From Corynebacterium sp. HMSC29G08 (GTDB taxonomy: Bacteria > Actinomycetota > Actinomycetes > Mycobacteriales > Mycobacteriaceae), in NCBI RefSeq assembly GCF_001806875.1, contig NZ_KV786241.1, positions 1 through 64,000 on the forward strand: 64,000 nt of DNA, written 5' to 3'. This document shows, in pieces, positions 34,408-44,790 of this stretch. A model generated the notes under the pieces. That model made no database searches. It saw only the letters and a program-made list of their open reading frames with translations, and had not been told where the DNA came from. A program made the translations under genes and the position numbers. The stretch's first letter is position 1. Each line of letters begins with the position of its first letter.

Positions 34408-35205
34408 TTACCGGCCCTTGCGCTCCTGCATACGACGCATCTTGCGGTTCATACCCGCTATGTTCTGTGCTTGACGAGGCAGCGGACCACCCGGCAAGCC
34501 CGGCATATTGCCGCCACGGGTACGCGCATCCATCGCATCCAGCTTTGCAGCCAGTCCGTACACGTCATTCTTCTGGTAGTTCTTCGGCAGCTTCAGCAGG
34601 TGCTTCTGCAAGTCACGCACGCGCACCTGGTTTTCGCCCTCACCGGCGTACACCTCATAAATAGGCACACCGGCAAGCAGACGGTCCACGCGCTTGTGCT
34701 CCTTCGCCATCAGAGTTTTCAGGCGATTCGGGTTGCCTTCACCCACCAGCACCACGCCAGGGTTGCCCATCACGCGGTGCACCGTGTCCATGTGCGTGTT
34801 TGCCTGCACGCCCGTCTGGGTCAGCCAGACAATGCCCATGGTGTTGCGCATGTTCTCCAGCGTCCAACCGGCAGCACCAGGGGTGTCACCAACCTCGTCA
34901 TACATCGAGGCCTCAAGGCGACGAGAGAACACGAACATGGCCAGCACCACGCCGAGCAGCAGGCCTAGCACCAGCATGTACCACTGGCCGTTCCACAGCA
35001 TGCCAAGGAGGAAAAACACAAGCGCTACGCCAAACACACACGCAAGCATGATCGGGATCAGCTTCGTATCCCGCTTGCGCTGGATGTTGAACGCTTGGAT
35101 CAACTGCCCACGCGTCTGCTTGCCTTTCGCGCGCTTCGCGGCGCGAGCTTCTTTCTTGGCTGCCTTAGCAGCAGCCTTCGAATCCTCTTTAGCCATGCGA
35201 CTCAT
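34408..35205 (-). CDS. DUF4191 membrane protein
   Basis: The 265-residue protein has a Lys/Ala-rich N-terminal helix (about 5-30), two adjacent membrane segments (about 50-70 and 72-92) and a cytoplasmic C-terminal domain ending in a basic Met/Arg-rich tail. This matches the DUF4191 family, conserved next to lipA in mycobacteria and corynebacteria; function unknown. Its start is one base after the lipA stop, so it is in the lip transcript. A second ATG nine bases on is equally possible. Confidence 0.9.
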   Translation of the reverse strand: MSRMAKEDSKAAAKAAKKEARAAKRAKGKQTRGQLIQAFNIQRKRDTKLIPIMLACVFGVALVFFLLGMLWNGQWYMLVLGLLLGVVLAMFVFSRRLEASMYDEVGDTPGAAGWTLENMRNTMGIVWLTQTGVQANTHMDTVHRVMGNPGVVLVGEGNPNRLKTLMAKEHKRVDRLLAGVPIYEVYAGEGENQVRVRDLQKHLLKLPKNYQKNDVYGLAAKLDAMDARTRGGNMPGLPGGPLPRQAQNIAGMNRKMRRMQERKGR

Positions 35206-35206
35206 G

Positions 35207-36250
35207 TTAGCGGGTGGTCACCGGGTGCTCTTTGCTCTCCCCGTACTTCGCCAGCAGGGTCGAGGCTTCCTGAGCAGTTTCGCCTTGCGACGTCTCCGCC
35301 AAGTGTTTCAAATTCTCCGGCAGTTCAAGCCCACGGTGCTCCATTGCCTCCACGTAGAGCTTGCCTGCGCGGTACGAGGAACGCACCAGCGGGCCGGACA
35401 TAACAGCGCCAAAGCCCATCTCGTAGGCAGCATCGCGGTATTCGATGAACTCCTCAGGCTTCACCCAACGCTCAATCGGGTGGTACATGGGGCCCGGGCG
35501 CAGGTACTGGGTGATCGTGATGATGTCACAGCCAGCATCAACCAGGTCATGCAGTGCCTCCATAACCTCCTCACGCGTTTCACCCATACCTAGAATCAGG
35601 TTGGATTTGGTGATCAGACCAAAGTCACGAGCCTGGCGGATTACGTCTAAGGAACGCTCATAACGGAACGCCGGGCGGATGCGCTTAAAAATACGCGGCA
35701 CCGTCTCCAAGTTGTGAGCGAACACCTCCGGGCGAGCCTCAAACACTTCCTGCAGAAGATCCGGCTTACCGGAGAAATCCGGAGTGAGGTTTTCCACACC
35801 GGTGTGCGGGTTGAGCTCATGAATCTTGCGCACAACCTCTGCGTAGAGCCAAGCGCCCTCATCCTCTAAGTCATCACGAGTCACGCCCGTAATCGTGGAG
35901 TAATTCAGATTCATCTCACGCACGGACTCGGCTACACGCAACGGCTCACCGCGGTCCAGCGGTTCTGGTTTTGCGGAGTTAATCTGGCAAAAATCACAGC
36001 GCCGCGAGCAATTAGCGCCACCGATCAAGAACGTGGCCTCACGGGATTCCCAGCACTCATGAATATTGGGGCAGCCAGCCTCCTGGCACACCGTGTGCAG
36101 CGAGGCGCCCTTGACCTTCTGCTTCATGTCCTCATACTCAGGACCGGTTTTTACAGCGTTACGGATCCAACGCGGTTTCGTTTCAATAGGGGTCTGCGCA
36201 TTTCTTTTCTCAATGCGCAACAATTTTCTACCTTCAGGTGCTACAGTCAC
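35207..36250 (-). CDS. lipA: lipoyl synthase
   Basis: The 347-residue radical-SAM enzyme has both clusters: [12 protein letters not shown] for the auxiliary Fe-S cluster and CSRRCDFC (CX3CX2C) for the SAM cluster. It inserts two sulfurs into protein-bound octanoate to make lipoate. The start is GTG ([12 protein letters not shown]) preceded by GGGGGC. LipB is encoded directly upstream, 22 bases away. Confidence 0.97.
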   Translation of the reverse strand: MTVAPEGRKLLRIEKRNAQTPIETKPRWIRNAVKTGPEYEDMKQKVKGASLHTVCQEAGCPNIHECWESREATFLIGGANCSRRCDFCQINSAKPEPLDRGEPLRVAESVREMNLNYSTITGVTRDDLEDEGAWLYAEVVRKIHELNPHTGVENLTPDFSGKPDLLQEVFEARPEVFAHNLETVPRIFKRIRPAFRYERSLDVIRQARDFGLITKSNLILGMGETREEVMEALHDLVDAGCDIITITQYLRPGPMYHPIERWVKPEEFIEYRDAAYEMGFGAVMSGPLVRSSYRAGKLYVEAMEHRGLELPENLKHLAETSQGETAQEASTLLAKYGESKEHPVTTR

Positions 36251-36272
36251 GCCCCCGACTGTAGTGGATATG

Positions 36273-37058
36273 TCAAGAGTGACGTTTTCGCAAACCTTTC
36301 GACGGGTCAGGGGCAGAACCAAACGAGTGGTCAGCGACGACGAGGTCGCCGGCGAGGGCGCGAATTAAAGCGTCGATAAGCAAAGGCTCCATCGAAGATG
36401 GGGTGACGTCACGACCAAGCTCAAGGCTCATCGTGGTCACATCCGCGTCATCAATACCGCAGGCCACGATGTGGTTGTAGTGCTCAAGCGTGTTGTCGCA
36501 ATTCAGGCTCAGCCCGTGCATGGTCACCCCACGTGTGATGCGGATACCAAGTGCTGCAACCTTCCGGTCCCGTGACGGGGCAGCCGGATCCACTGCCTTT
36601 GTTGAGGCGGGCACCCACACCCCGGAGCGGCCATCAATACGCCCAGCCGTGTGCACACCAGCCTTGCGGACGGCCTCAATGATGGCCTCTTCAAGCCTGC
36701 GGACGTAATCAACCACATCCACCGGCTCAGCAAGCTTGACAATGGGGTAGACAACCAGCTGGCCCTCCCCATGCCACGTAATACGCCCGCCGCGATCCAC
36801 AGTGACCACCGGCACCGGATACGACGGATCCGGCATATCCTCCGGCTGCGTGCGCTTCCCGGCCGTAAACGTCGACGGATGCTCTAGCACCAAAAACGTA
36901 TCCGGCACCTCATCTGCAGCGCGTTTCGCAGCCAAATCAGCCTGCAGCGTCCACGTTTCGCGATAATCCACCATGCCCAGTCTGCGCACCTCAATCGGCG
37001 CGCTGGAGGCGCGAATGGACTTGTCAGCCGGGAAAAATGGATCGCGAGGGGCAGTCAT
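36273..37058 (-). CDS. lipB: octanoyl-ACP:protein octanoyltransferase
   Basis: The 261-residue protein has the LipB signature [17 protein letters not shown], the catalytic lysine in KVAALGI and the catalytic cysteine in HIVACGID. It transfers octanoate from ACP to the lipoyl lysine of GcvH and E2 proteins, both encoded nearby. The last codons carry a version of the short recurrent motif (36370-36388). Confidence 0.96.
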   Translation of the reverse strand: MTAPRDPFFPADKSIRASSAPIEVRRLGMVDYRETWTLQADLAAKRAADEVPDTFLVLEHPSTFTAGKRTQPEDMPDPSYPVPVVTVDRGGRITWHGEGQLVVYPIVKLAEPVDVVDYVRRLEEAIIEAVRKAGVHTAGRIDGRSGVWVPASTKAVDPAAPSRDRKVAALGIRITRGVTMHGLSLNCDNTLEHYNHIVACGIDDADVTTMSLELGRDVTPSSMEPLLIDALIRALAGDLVVADHSFGSAPDPSKGLRKRHS

Positions 37059-37240
37059 GGATGAAAGTGTAATCAGTTCATTGCAAGCAGCGGCCTAGGA
37101 GGCCGCAGGGGTGTGGTTTCGGATATGGGGCGCAGCTTCACACGCAACGGGGTTGCCATGGGCGCGCATACTCCCGACACGCGTGAGCTGGCAGGTGAGT
37201 CTTCAGGAGGCGGTAATAAACCCCACCACCGAATAACAAC

Positions 37241-37627
37241 TTAGACGCCGTTGGCTGCAGCGTACTCGTTTGCAGTCATCAGCTCTCCAACCTCTTCCAC
37301 CTGGACCTCAAACAGCCAGCCTTCGCCGTAGGGGTCATTGTTGATGGTCTCGTATGCGCCATCGATGTCCTCGTTGACGGCGGTGACGGTACCGGTGACG
37401 GGGGAGTAGAGATCGGACACGCTCTTGGTGGACTCGATCTCACCACAGGTCTCACCAGCGGTCACAGTGTCGCCCACAGCTGGCAGCTCAGCGAAGACAA
37501 CCTCGCCCAGGCGGTCAGCAGCAACGTCAGTGATGCCAACGCGCACGGTTGCGCCCACAGCGGTGTTCGGGGTGGCGTTGATCCACTCGTGGTCTTCGGA
37601 GTAGTAGAAATCAGGGTTCAAAGCCAT
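37241..37627 (-). CDS. gcvH: glycine cleavage system H protein
   Basis: The 128-residue lipoyl carrier has the YSEDHEWI opening and the lipoylation segment GEIESTKSVSDLYSP with its lysine near 65. It shuttles the methylamine intermediate from GcvP to GcvT. Only three bases separate it from gcvT. The 180 bases between its stop and lipB hold a GCGGCCTAGGAGGCCGC palindrome (about 37093-37109) but no clear terminator. Confidence 0.97.
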   Translation of the reverse strand: MALNPDFYYSEDHEWINATPNTAVGATVRVGITDVAADRLGEVVFAELPAVGDTVTAGETCGEIESTKSVSDLYSPVTGTVTAVNEDIDGAYETINNDPYGEGWLFEVQVEEVGELMTANEYAAANGV

Positions 37628-37630
37628 GGC

Positions 37631-38716
37631 TTATGCGTCCTTTCGCTTGTAGAAGGGGGTTGCACTAATGGTAAACGGGTAACGCTTCCCGCGGATGTCA
37701 ATTTCAACAGCGGTGCCAATTTCCGTGTGCTCAGGGTTGACGTGTGCAAGAGCAACGGGGTGGCCCAACGTTGGTGAAGGCTGGCCGGAAGTGACCACGC
37801 CGATCTTGTCTTCCGTGCCGGGCAGGAAGATCTCGGATCCCTCGCGGGCTGCACGGCGCTGCTCAGAGGTCAGGCCGACGATGACCACACTCGGCTCACG
37901 GCCCGTGAGAGCGTCCTTGCCTACAAAGTCGGCTTCCTTTTTTGCAAACGCACGTCCCATGCCTGCTTCAACGGGGGTGATCTCGGTGGAAAGCTCATGC
38001 CCGTAAAGGGGCATGGATGCTTCAAGACGCAACGAGTCACGCGAAGCCAGACCACACGGTGTGCCGTGATCAATCACGGCGTCCCACACTTTCTGGGCGT
38101 CGTCGCTTGCGCAGAACAACTCAAATCCGTCCTCGCCGGTGTAGCCGGTACGGGCAACGAATACCTCGACGTCTTCGCCGGTTGCACGCAGCGTGTTCCA
38201 CGCACCGGAGTAGTAAGGCAAGTCCGTAGGATCGTTTGCAAGCTGGTCCTTGATCGCCTCAAGCGAACCCGGGCCCTGGACGGCGACGAGGCCGAACTGA
38301 TCGGTGTTGTTGCTCAGCTGCACGTCAAAACCCTCAGCGCGTGCCTGGAACGCTTCCCACACCGCAGGGGTGTTTGCGGCGTTCGGCACAACCATGAAGT
38401 GATTGTCGCTGAACTTGTAGGTGATCAGGTCATCGATGATCCCGCCGTCGGCGTTGACAATCATCGAGTACTTCGCCTTGCCGTCCTTGAGCGTGCTCAT
38501 GGTGGAGATCAGTGCGTAGTCCAGAAACGCACTGGCATCTAGGCCCTGCACGTTAATTTCACCCATGTGGGAGAGGTCAAAGATACCAACACCATTGCGT
38601 ACGGCCCTGTGCTCATCAAGCTCATTGCCGTACTTCAGCGGCATCTCCCAGCCACCGAAATCAGTAAACGAAGCGCCAAGCTTTTCATGCGTGGCGTGAA
38701 GTGGGGTTTGTGCCAT
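37631..38716 (-). CDS. gcvT: glycine cleavage system T protein (aminomethyltransferase)
   Basis: The 361-residue protein shows the GcvT pattern: GGWEMPLKYGNELDEH, GIFDLSHMGEINVQG and the catalytic aspartate region LDYALIS, with RTGYTGEDGFELF later. It releases ammonia and makes methylene-tetrahydrofolate from the aminomethyl-lipoyl group of GcvH. It is 11 bases after gcvP and three before gcvH, so gcvPTH is an operon. Confidence 0.97.
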   Translation of the reverse strand: MAQTPLHATHEKLGASFTDFGGWEMPLKYGNELDEHRAVRNGVGIFDLSHMGEINVQGLDASAFLDYALISTMSTLKDGKAKYSMIVNADGGIIDDLITYKFSDNHFMVVPNAANTPAVWEAFQARAEGFDVQLSNNTDQFGLVAVQGPGSLEAIKDQLANDPTDLPYYSGAWNTLRATGEDVEVFVARTGYTGEDGFELFCASDDAQKVWDAVIDHGTPCGLASRDSLRLEASMPLYGHELSTEITPVEAGMGRAFAKKEADFVGKDALTGREPSVVIVGLTSEQRRAAREGSEIFLPGTEDKIGVVTSGQPSPTLGHPVALAHVNPEHTEIGTAVEIDIRGKRYPFTISATPFYKRKDA

Positions 38717-38727
38717 GTCAATCCTCC

Positions 38728-41571
38728 TTAGGCTTCAGCAGCCGGGTCTAGTTCCAAATCCAACACAATGTCGAAGGCCTCAGGCGGCGGGCAGGCGCAC
38801 TGCAGGTTGCGGTCGCCGAATGCCTCGTCGATGCGGCGCACCGGCGGGAAGTACTTCGAACGCGCCAAGGTGTCCACCGGGTAGGCGGCCTTCTCGCGGG
38901 AGAATTCGTACGGCCAGACATCACGGATGACGCTTTTCGCGGTGTACGGGGCGTTGTGGATAACGGAGCGCTCGTACTCCACGTCACCGTCGATAATCTC
39001 CTGGATCTCCGTGCGGATGGAGCGCATCGCGGCAATGAAGCGATCCAGCTCAGCCTTGTCCTCAGACTCGGTTGGCTCCACCATCAGCGTGCCTGCAACC
39101 GGGAACGCCAGGGTGGGGGCGTGGAAACCGTAATCAATCAGACGCTTGGCCACATCGGCCGCCGTCACGCCGGACTGGTCGGTCAGCTCACGCAGATCCA
39201 GGATGCACTCGTGGCCAACCAGGCCATTCGCACCGGTGTAGAGCACTGGGAAGCTGTCGTGGAGCTTACGCGCAATGTAGTTGGCGTTGAGCACTGCGTG
39301 GGCGGTGGCGCTGCGCAGCCCCTCGGCGCCAGACATGGCGATGTAGGACCAAGAGATCGGCAGTACGCCCGCAGAGCCGTACAGGGTGGATGCCACCGGT
39401 ACGCCACGGGTGTCCTCTGGGTCAGTCGGGTCGCCTGGCAGGAACGGAATGAGGTGTTCTGCCACGCCGATCGGACCAACGCCCGGGCCGCCGCCACCGT
39501 GCGGGATGGTGAAGGTCTTGTGCAGGTTCAGGTGGGACACGTCGCCACCAAAATCGCCCGGTCGGGCAATACCGGTCAGCGCGTTCATGTTCGCGCCGTC
39601 GATGTAGACCTGACCGCCGGCCGCGTGCACCTTGTCGCATACCACTCGTACATCCTTCTCGTACACGCCGTGCGTGGACGGGTAGGTCAGCATGATGGCA
39701 GCAACGTGGGAGCCGTACTTATCCAGCTTCTCTTCCAAATCAGCCAGGTCAATAGAACCGTCCTGGGCAGTCTTAACCACAACCACACGAAGATTCGCTA
39801 ATGTTGCCGACGCCGCGTTCGTACCGTGCGCAGATGCCGGAATCAGGCAGATGTCACGCTCCGTGTCACCATTAGCAACGTGGTATGCGCGGATAGCCAA
39901 AAGGCCCGCCAGCTCACCGGTTGCGCCCGAGTTCGGCTGCACGCTGACCTCGGCGTAGCCGGTGATCTCCACCAGCCAGGATCGGATCTCATCGATCAGC
40001 TCACGCCAACCAGCGGTGTACGCATCCGGCGTGTACGGGTGGACGTTGGCAAAAGCAGGCCACGTGATTGCCTCAAGACCTGCCGTCGGGTTGAGCTTCA
40101 TCGTGCAGGAACCAAGTGGGATCATCGTGCGATCCAGCGCCAAGTCCTTGTCACCCAGCGTGCGGATGTAGCGCATCATCTGGGTCTCAGAGTGGATGGT
40201 GTTAAACGTCACGTGGGTGAGGAACTCGGTTGCGCGCTCAAGCGACTCCGGAAGGCGCGCCGGGCTATCCGCGGCGGGGAAGTCCACACCAAAGCCGCGC
40301 AGCAAGGCGGCAACGTCTGCATCCGTGGTGTCTTCACCGAAAGACACGCCCACGGTGGTCGCATCAATCGGGCGAACCAAGTATCCCGCCTCAGCCAGTG
40401 AGTCCACAACGCCCTGCGCGTTATCCACCGCAACCGCCACGGTGTCAAAGAACTGCGCATGCTTCACCTTCACGCCGCCCTTTTCAAGCGCGGTAGCGAA
40501 GTCAGCTGCACGCTGGTGCACAGCGCGCGCAATCTTCTTCAGCCCTTCAGGGCCGTGGTAGACCGCATACATGGAGGCAGTGACCGCCAAAAGAGCCTGT
40601 GCGGTACAAATGTTGGAGGTTGCACGCTCACGACGAATATGCTGCTCACGCGTCTGCAACGCCAGACGGTAGGCCGGGTAGCCTTCCGAATCCTTGGACA
40701 CACCCACGAGTCGGCCCGGAAGCTGGCGCTGCAGCTTTGTATTCACCGCCATGTATGCTGCGTGCGGGCCGCCGTAGAACAGCGGCACACCGAAACGCTG
40801 CGTCGAACCAATGGCAATGTCTGCACCAAGCTCACCCGGGGACTCCAGCAGCGTGAGAGCGAGAATGTCTGCGTCCACGGCAACCAGGCCGCCGCGCTCA
40901 TGGATCGCCTCAATCACCGGGCGTGGGTCAACAATGTCGCCTTCCGTGCCCGGGTACGCAAGCACCGCACCAACCAGGTCTTCACCAACCACACCCTGGG
41001 TCAGGTCGGTGACCTCAACCTCAAGATCAATCGCGCGAGCGCGCTCAGTGGTCACCTTGATTACCTGCGGGTGCAGACGGGAATCCAGCAGTACTCTGCG
41101 ACCCTTCTTCACCGCGCGAGACATCAGGCCGACGGCTTCGGCGGCGGCCGAGGCCTCGTCCAAAAGCGAAGCATTCGCAATATCCAGCCCAGTCAGGTCC
41201 TGGACCATGGTTTGGAAGTTCAAAAGAGCCTCCAGGCGGCCCTGGGAAATCTCAGCCTGGTACGGCGTATATGCGGTGTACCAGCCCGCGTCCTCCACAA
41301 CACCACGGCGAATCACCGGCGGCGTCAGCGTGGAGGAAAAACCCTGCCCATAGAAGGCTCGCAGCACGGTGTTCTTGTCAGCGAGTTCCCGAAGCCGGGC
41401 CTGCGCCTCATATTCCGTCAGCGGGTCCGGAAGATCCAGCGGCTTGTCTGCCAAAATGCCTGAAGGCACCGCCGCAGCAATCAGCGCTTCAAGCGAGTCA
41501 TACCCCAGTGCATCTAACAGCTGGTGCTGTTCATCCTGGTCCGGGCCAATATGTCGGGAAATGTAGTCCAA
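38728..41571 (-). CDS. gcvP: glycine dehydrogenase (decarboxylating), P protein
   Basis: The 947-residue single-chain P protein has DYISRHIGPDQDEQ at the N-terminus, pyridoxal-phosphate lysine in LNLHKTFTIPHGGGGPGVGP near 690, and the duplicated alpha-family fold. It decarboxylates glycine onto GcvH. The start is TTG, supported by AAGGAG seven bases before. No glycine-riboswitch-like sequence was seen in the roughly 150 bases upstream. Confidence 0.97.
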   Translation of the reverse strand: MDYISRHIGPDQDEQHQLLDALGYDSLEALIAAAVPSGILADKPLDLPDPLTEYEAQARLRELADKNTVLRAFYGQGFSSTLTPPVIRRGVVEDAGWYTAYTPYQAEISQGRLEALLNFQTMVQDLTGLDIANASLLDEASAAAEAVGLMSRAVKKGRRVLLDSRLHPQVIKVTTERARAIDLEVEVTDLTQGVVGEDLVGAVLAYPGTEGDIVDPRPVIEAIHERGGLVAVDADILALTLLESPGELGADIAIGSTQRFGVPLFYGGPHAAYMAVNTKLQRQLPGRLVGVSKDSEGYPAYRLALQTREQHIRRERATSNICTAQALLAVTASMYAVYHGPEGLKKIARAVHQRAADFATALEKGGVKVKHAQFFDTVAVAVDNAQGVVDSLAEAGYLVRPIDATTVGVSFGEDTTDADVAALLRGFGVDFPAADSPARLPESLERATEFLTHVTFNTIHSETQMMRYIRTLGDKDLALDRTMIPLGSCTMKLNPTAGLEAITWPAFANVHPYTPDAYTAGWRELIDEIRSWLVEITGYAEVSVQPNSGATGELAGLLAIRAYHVANGDTERDICLIPASAHGTNAASATLANLRVVVVKTAQDGSIDLADLEEKLDKYGSHVAAIMLTYPSTHGVYEKDVRVVCDKVHAAGGQVYIDGANMNALTGIARPGDFGGDVSHLNLHKTFTIPHGGGGPGVGPIGVAEHLIPFLPGDPTDPEDTRGVPVASTLYGSAGVLPISWSYIAMSGAEGLRSATAHAVLNANYIARKLHDSFPVLYTGANGLVGHECILDLRELTDQSGVTAADVAKRLIDYGFHAPTLAFPVAGTLMVEPTESEDKAELDRFIAAMRSIRTEIQEIIDGDVEYERSVIHNAPYTAKSVIRDVWPYEFSREKAAYPVDTLARSKYFPPVRRIDEAFGDRNLQCACPPPEAFDIVLDLELDPAAEA

Positions 41572-41720
41572 CTAGAACTCCTTATCCAAGGCGTACAAAT
41601 TACGCACCAGCATAGCGATTTGCGCAAGGCGCTTGCGGGGTTTCGGATTCTCTGTAGACAGCTCACAGGTAGGCCGAAGATGCAGCGTACGGCAGGTTTT
41701 GCATAGTATGCAGCAATGCG

Positions 41721-41749
41721 AAAACCCGGCACCGAAAGCGGTACCGGGT
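41721..41749 (-). terminator. Rho-independent terminator of the E2 gene
   Basis: On the minus strand ACCCGGTACCG/CGGTGCCGGGT forms an 11-bp stem (one G-T pair) with a CTTT loop, then TTTCGC. It lies about 40 bases after the E2 stop and isolates it from gcvP. Confidence 0.75.
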
Positions 41750-41787
41750 CTGCGTTTTCTAGGACGTATCTAGGACGTAACTAGGGC

Positions 41788-43860
41788 TTAGATGTCCAGG
41801 TCGGACTCGAAGTTGCCTTCCTCAATGCGGTCCTTGATGGTGGTCACGAAACGACCAGCATCCGCACCGTCAACCAGCTGGTGGTCGTAGGTGAACGGCA
41901 GGTAGCACATCTGGCGGATCGCGATGGAGTCAATGCCGTCCTCGGTCACAATGACCGGGCGCTTCTCAATTGCAGCGGTGCCCAGGATGCCTGCCTGCGG
42001 CGGGGTCAATATCGGGGTATCCAACAGCGCACCCTCGGAACCGATGTTGGTCACCGTGAAGGTAGCGCCAGACAAGTCGTCCGGACGCAACTTCTTGTTG
42101 CGTGCACGCTCAGCCAGGTCTGCAATCGCCTTAGCAATCTCAGCCAGGTTGAGGTCCTGAGCCTTCTTGATCACCGGAACCAGGAGGCCCTGCGGGGTAT
42201 CCACAGCGATGCCGAGGTTGACGTCCTCGTGGTAGGTGATCTCCTTGGTCTCCGCGTTGAAGGACGCGTTCACGTTCGGGTGGGAGACCAGAGCCTCAGC
42301 CGTAGCCTTCACAAAGAACGCCAGGTAGGTGATGTTGGCACCATGCTTCTCGACGAATGCCGGCTTGACCTTCTTACGCAGCTCCGCAACACGAGTGACG
42401 TCCACTTCCTGCACGTGGGTGAGCTGTGCGGTGGTCTGCAGGGACTCGACCATCTTCGCAGCGGTGATCTCACGGATGCGGTTGACCTTCTGCGTGGTGC
42501 CGATGAGCTCCTGCTTTGCCGGATCCACGGACTTGGTGGACCAGTTGGCACGAGCACCCTTCGGCGCATCCTTCGTTGCAGCCGAAGCATCAGCAGCGGA
42601 GCCGCCCTCAGCAGCAGCCAGAACGTCCTGCTTGCGAATGCGGCCGCCAACACCGGTGCCCTCAACCGTGCTCAGGTCAACGCCGTGCTTCTCAGCCAGC
42701 TTGCGGACCAGTGGGGTGACGTACGGAACCTTGTCGCCGCGGTCCTCCAGCTTGGTAGAGGTGTTCACGGTTTCCTTCGGTGCTTCCTCCTTCGGTGCTT
42801 CCTGCTTCGGCGCTTCCTGCTTCGGCTCCTCGGCAGGCTTCTCTTCCTGCTTCGGTGCTTCCTTCGGCTCGTCTGCCGGCTCCTCAGCAGCTGCGTCAGC
42901 GTCGCCGATCACCACGATGGCCTGGCCAACGTCAACGGTGTCGTCTTCCTCAGCCAGGATTTCCAGGATCGTGCCTGCAACCGGGGACGGGATCTCGGTG
43001 TCAACCTTGTCGGTGGAGACCTCCAGCAGCGGCTCGTCCACCTCAACGGTGTCACCAACGGACTTCAGCCAGGTGGTAATCGTGCCCTCGGTTACGGATT
43101 CGCCCAGCTCCGGCATATCAACGGTGGTGGACTTGCCAGAGGCCTTCTTCGGTGCAGCCGCAGGCTTCTCTTCCTGCTTTGGCTCCTCCTTCGGTGCTTC
43201 AGCCTTGGGCTCTTCGGCCTTCTCCTCAGCCTCGTCTGCGGAGGACGCAGCAGCGTTCGCGTCACCAATGCGTGCGATGACTTCGCCCACCTCTACGGTG
43301 TCGTCTTCCTCGGCCAGGATCTCAACCAAGGTGCCTGCAACTGGGGATGGTATCTCGGTGTCAACCTTGTCGGTGGAGACCTCCAGCAGCGGCTCGTCCA
43401 CCTCAACGGTGTCACCAACGGACTTCAGCCAGGTGGTAATCGTGCCCTCGGTTACGGACTCGCCCAGCTCCGGCATAGCAACGTCGGTTGCAGAACCGGA
43501 ATCAGCAGGCTTTGCAGGAGCCTCTTCCTTCTCTGCCGGTGCTTCCTCTGCCGGTGCCTCAGCCTCAGCCTCTTCAGCCTCAGCCTCTTCAGCCTTGTCG
43601 GAGGAAGCGCCAGCTGCTTCGCCCTCTTCGCCGATGATGACGATCACGTCGCCCACCTCAACGGTGTCATCTTCTTCAGCCTTGATCTCCAGGATCACGC
43701 CGGCGACGGGGGAGGGGATTTCCGTGTCAACCTTGTCGGTGGAAACCTCCAGCAACGGCTCATCCACCTCAACAGTGTCGCCGACTTCCTTTAGCCAGGT
43801 CGTAATCGTGCCTTCGGTTACTGACTCGCCCAGCTCGGGCATCTCTACTGAGTGCGCCAT
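41788..43860 (-). CDS. aceF: dihydrolipoamide acyltransferase (E2) with three lipoyl domains
   Basis: The 690-residue protein has three lipoyl domains (about 1-78, 120-197 and 248-325), each with the same [18 protein letters not shown] and [10 protein letters not shown]; the lysine of TDKVD carries lipoate. Ala/Glu/Pro/Lys-rich linkers join them. A peripheral-subunit-binding domain follows (about 388-425, [17 protein letters not shown]), then the catalytic domain with the C-terminal [15 protein letters not shown]. In corynebacteria this E2 serves both the pyruvate and 2-oxoglutarate complexes. GTATAAC upstream is a likely -10 box. Confidence 0.94.
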   Translation of the reverse strand: MAHSVEMPELGESVTEGTITTWLKEVGDTVEVDEPLLEVSTDKVDTEIPSPVAGVILEIKAEEDDTVEVGDVIVIIGEEGEAAGASSDKAEEAEAEEAEAEAPAEEAPAEKEEAPAKPADSGSATDVAMPELGESVTEGTITTWLKSVGDTVEVDEPLLEVSTDKVDTEIPSPVAGTLVEILAEEDDTVEVGEVIARIGDANAAASSADEAEEKAEEPKAEAPKEEPKQEEKPAAAPKKASGKSTTVDMPELGESVTEGTITTWLKSVGDTVEVDEPLLEVSTDKVDTEIPSPVAGTILEILAEEDDTVDVGQAIVVIGDADAAAEEPADEPKEAPKQEEKPAEEPKQEAPKQEAPKEEAPKETVNTSTKLEDRGDKVPYVTPLVRKLAEKHGVDLSTVEGTGVGGRIRKQDVLAAAEGGSAADASAATKDAPKGARANWSTKSVDPAKQELIGTTQKVNRIREITAAKMVESLQTTAQLTHVQEVDVTRVAELRKKVKPAFVEKHGANITYLAFFVKATAEALVSHPNVNASFNAETKEITYHEDVNLGIAVDTPQGLLVPVIKKAQDLNLAEIAKAIADLAERARNKKLRPDDLSGATFTVTNIGSEGALLDTPILTPPQAGILGTAAIEKRPVIVTEDGIDSIAIRQMCYLPFTYDHQLVDGADAGRFVTTIKDRIEEGNFESDLDI

Positions 43861-43969
43861 GGTTGCAACGTCTCCTCATAATCTTTGTGGAAGTTATACG
43901 GTCTCACAGACTACCCGCTATCGCTTCGGCGCGTTGCTATTTGCACCCCCTGAACTAGGATGTTTCGAC

Positions 43970-44365
43970 GTGTTCAACCTTTTCGGCAGAGGCAAACGCC
44001 ATTCTCAGTTCGCCCCACCTCGTGCTCCAGGGGAGACAATCCGCCCCGACGATGCTGCATATTTGCGTGATTGGGTCCAGGGGCGCACGTTTGTTGAGGG
44101 ATTTGTTGAGCCGGAAACCATGATTAATGAAATGTCCGTGGTCCTGGTGGATGAAAAGGGGAACTACACCCGCCGCCGCATCGGTGGGCCGAAGGGGATT
44201 GATGAGGTCGCTCGCATGTTGGGCATCTCGCTGTATGACGTCGAGGAGACCGGCTACCCTGACCGCATGCGCAAGAAAATTGAGCAGGAGCGCATTTTGC
44301 GCAAGCGGGCGGAACAAAAGGAACGCCGCGCTAAGTTTGAGCGCGGCGAGAATCCCTATAGCTAG
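43970..44365 (+). CDS. hypothetical conserved actinobacterial protein
   Basis: A 131-residue protein starting at a GTG (VFNLFGRGKRHSQF) preceded by AGGA. Segments SVVLVDEKGNYTRRRIGGP and MLGISLYDVEETGYPDRMR are followed by a Lys/Arg/Glu-rich coiled tail. The gene is regularly found between the E2 gene and pepA in corynebacteria and has been annotated as an oxidoreductase without visible cofactor motifs; function unknown. The longer open frame upstream is antisense to the E2 gene. Confidence 0.8.
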   Translation: MFNLFGRGKRHSQFAPPRAPGETIRPDDAAYLRDWVQGRTFVEGFVEPETMINEMSVVLVDEKGNYTRRRIGGPKGIDEVARMLGISLYDVEETGYPDRMRKKIEQERILRKRAEQKERRAKFERGENPYS

Positions 44366-44387
44366 GCCCAAAAACTAGGCCAAGAAT

Positions 44388-44760
44388 GTTATGTCCATAG
44401 GGTTTTTGGACACGGAATCCATGGTGTTCTTGGACATTGCTAGCAGGCCACCCGGAAACAGGCTGGCTGCTAGCAGATAACGAAAACAAGCTTGCAAAAC
44501 CCCAGGTGGAATGTGTAGACACAGCACCGTTTTCGTGTTGTGTGCTAGCAGACCACCTGGAAACAGGCTGCCTGCTAGCAGATCACGAAAACAAGCTTGC
44601 AAAACCCCAGGTGAAATGTGTAGACACAGCACCGTTTTCGTGTTGTGTGCTAGCAGGCCACCCGGAACCAGGCTGGCTGCTAGCAGATAACGAAAACAAG
44701 CTTGCAAAACCCCAGGTGGAATGTGTAGACACAGCACCGTTTTCGTGTTGTGTGCTAGCA
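44388..44760. repeat. tandem array of a 105-bp unit with TGCTAGCA boxes
   Basis: Three exact-length 105-bp units (44438-44542, 44543-44647, 44648-44752) are bounded by the palindrome TGCTAGCA. Boxes lie at 44438, 44468, 44543, 44573, 44648, 44678 and 44753, alternating 30 and 75 bases. Within the 75-base segment CGAAAAC and GTTTTCG face each other. A 50-base leader with TTTTTGGACACGGAATCC precedes it, and AAACTAGGCC flanks both sides. It fills the convergent gap before pepA. Frames stay open only because 105 is a multiple of three. Confidence 0.93.
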
Positions 44761-44790
44761 AAACTAGGCCTGCAAAACTAGGCCCAGAAA

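Noticed and set aside
41572..41720. Glycine riboswitch before gcvP
   Set aside because: None of the conserved blocks of that class is visible on the minus strand.
41881..44365. Very long plus-strand frames (637 and 678 codons) over the E2 gene
   Set aside because: They mirror the repeated lipoyl and Ala/Glu-rich coding; only the last 131 codons (from 43970) form a real gene.
44388..44760. CRISPR array
   Set aside because: Units are direct tandem copies without unique spacers and no cas genes lie nearby.
44437..44781. Repeat protein of three 35-residue units in the tandem array
   Set aside because: The frame is open only because the unit is 105 bp; the inverted copy at 23.2 kb has a base missing between boxes, so frame is not conserved, and the opposite strand is open too.
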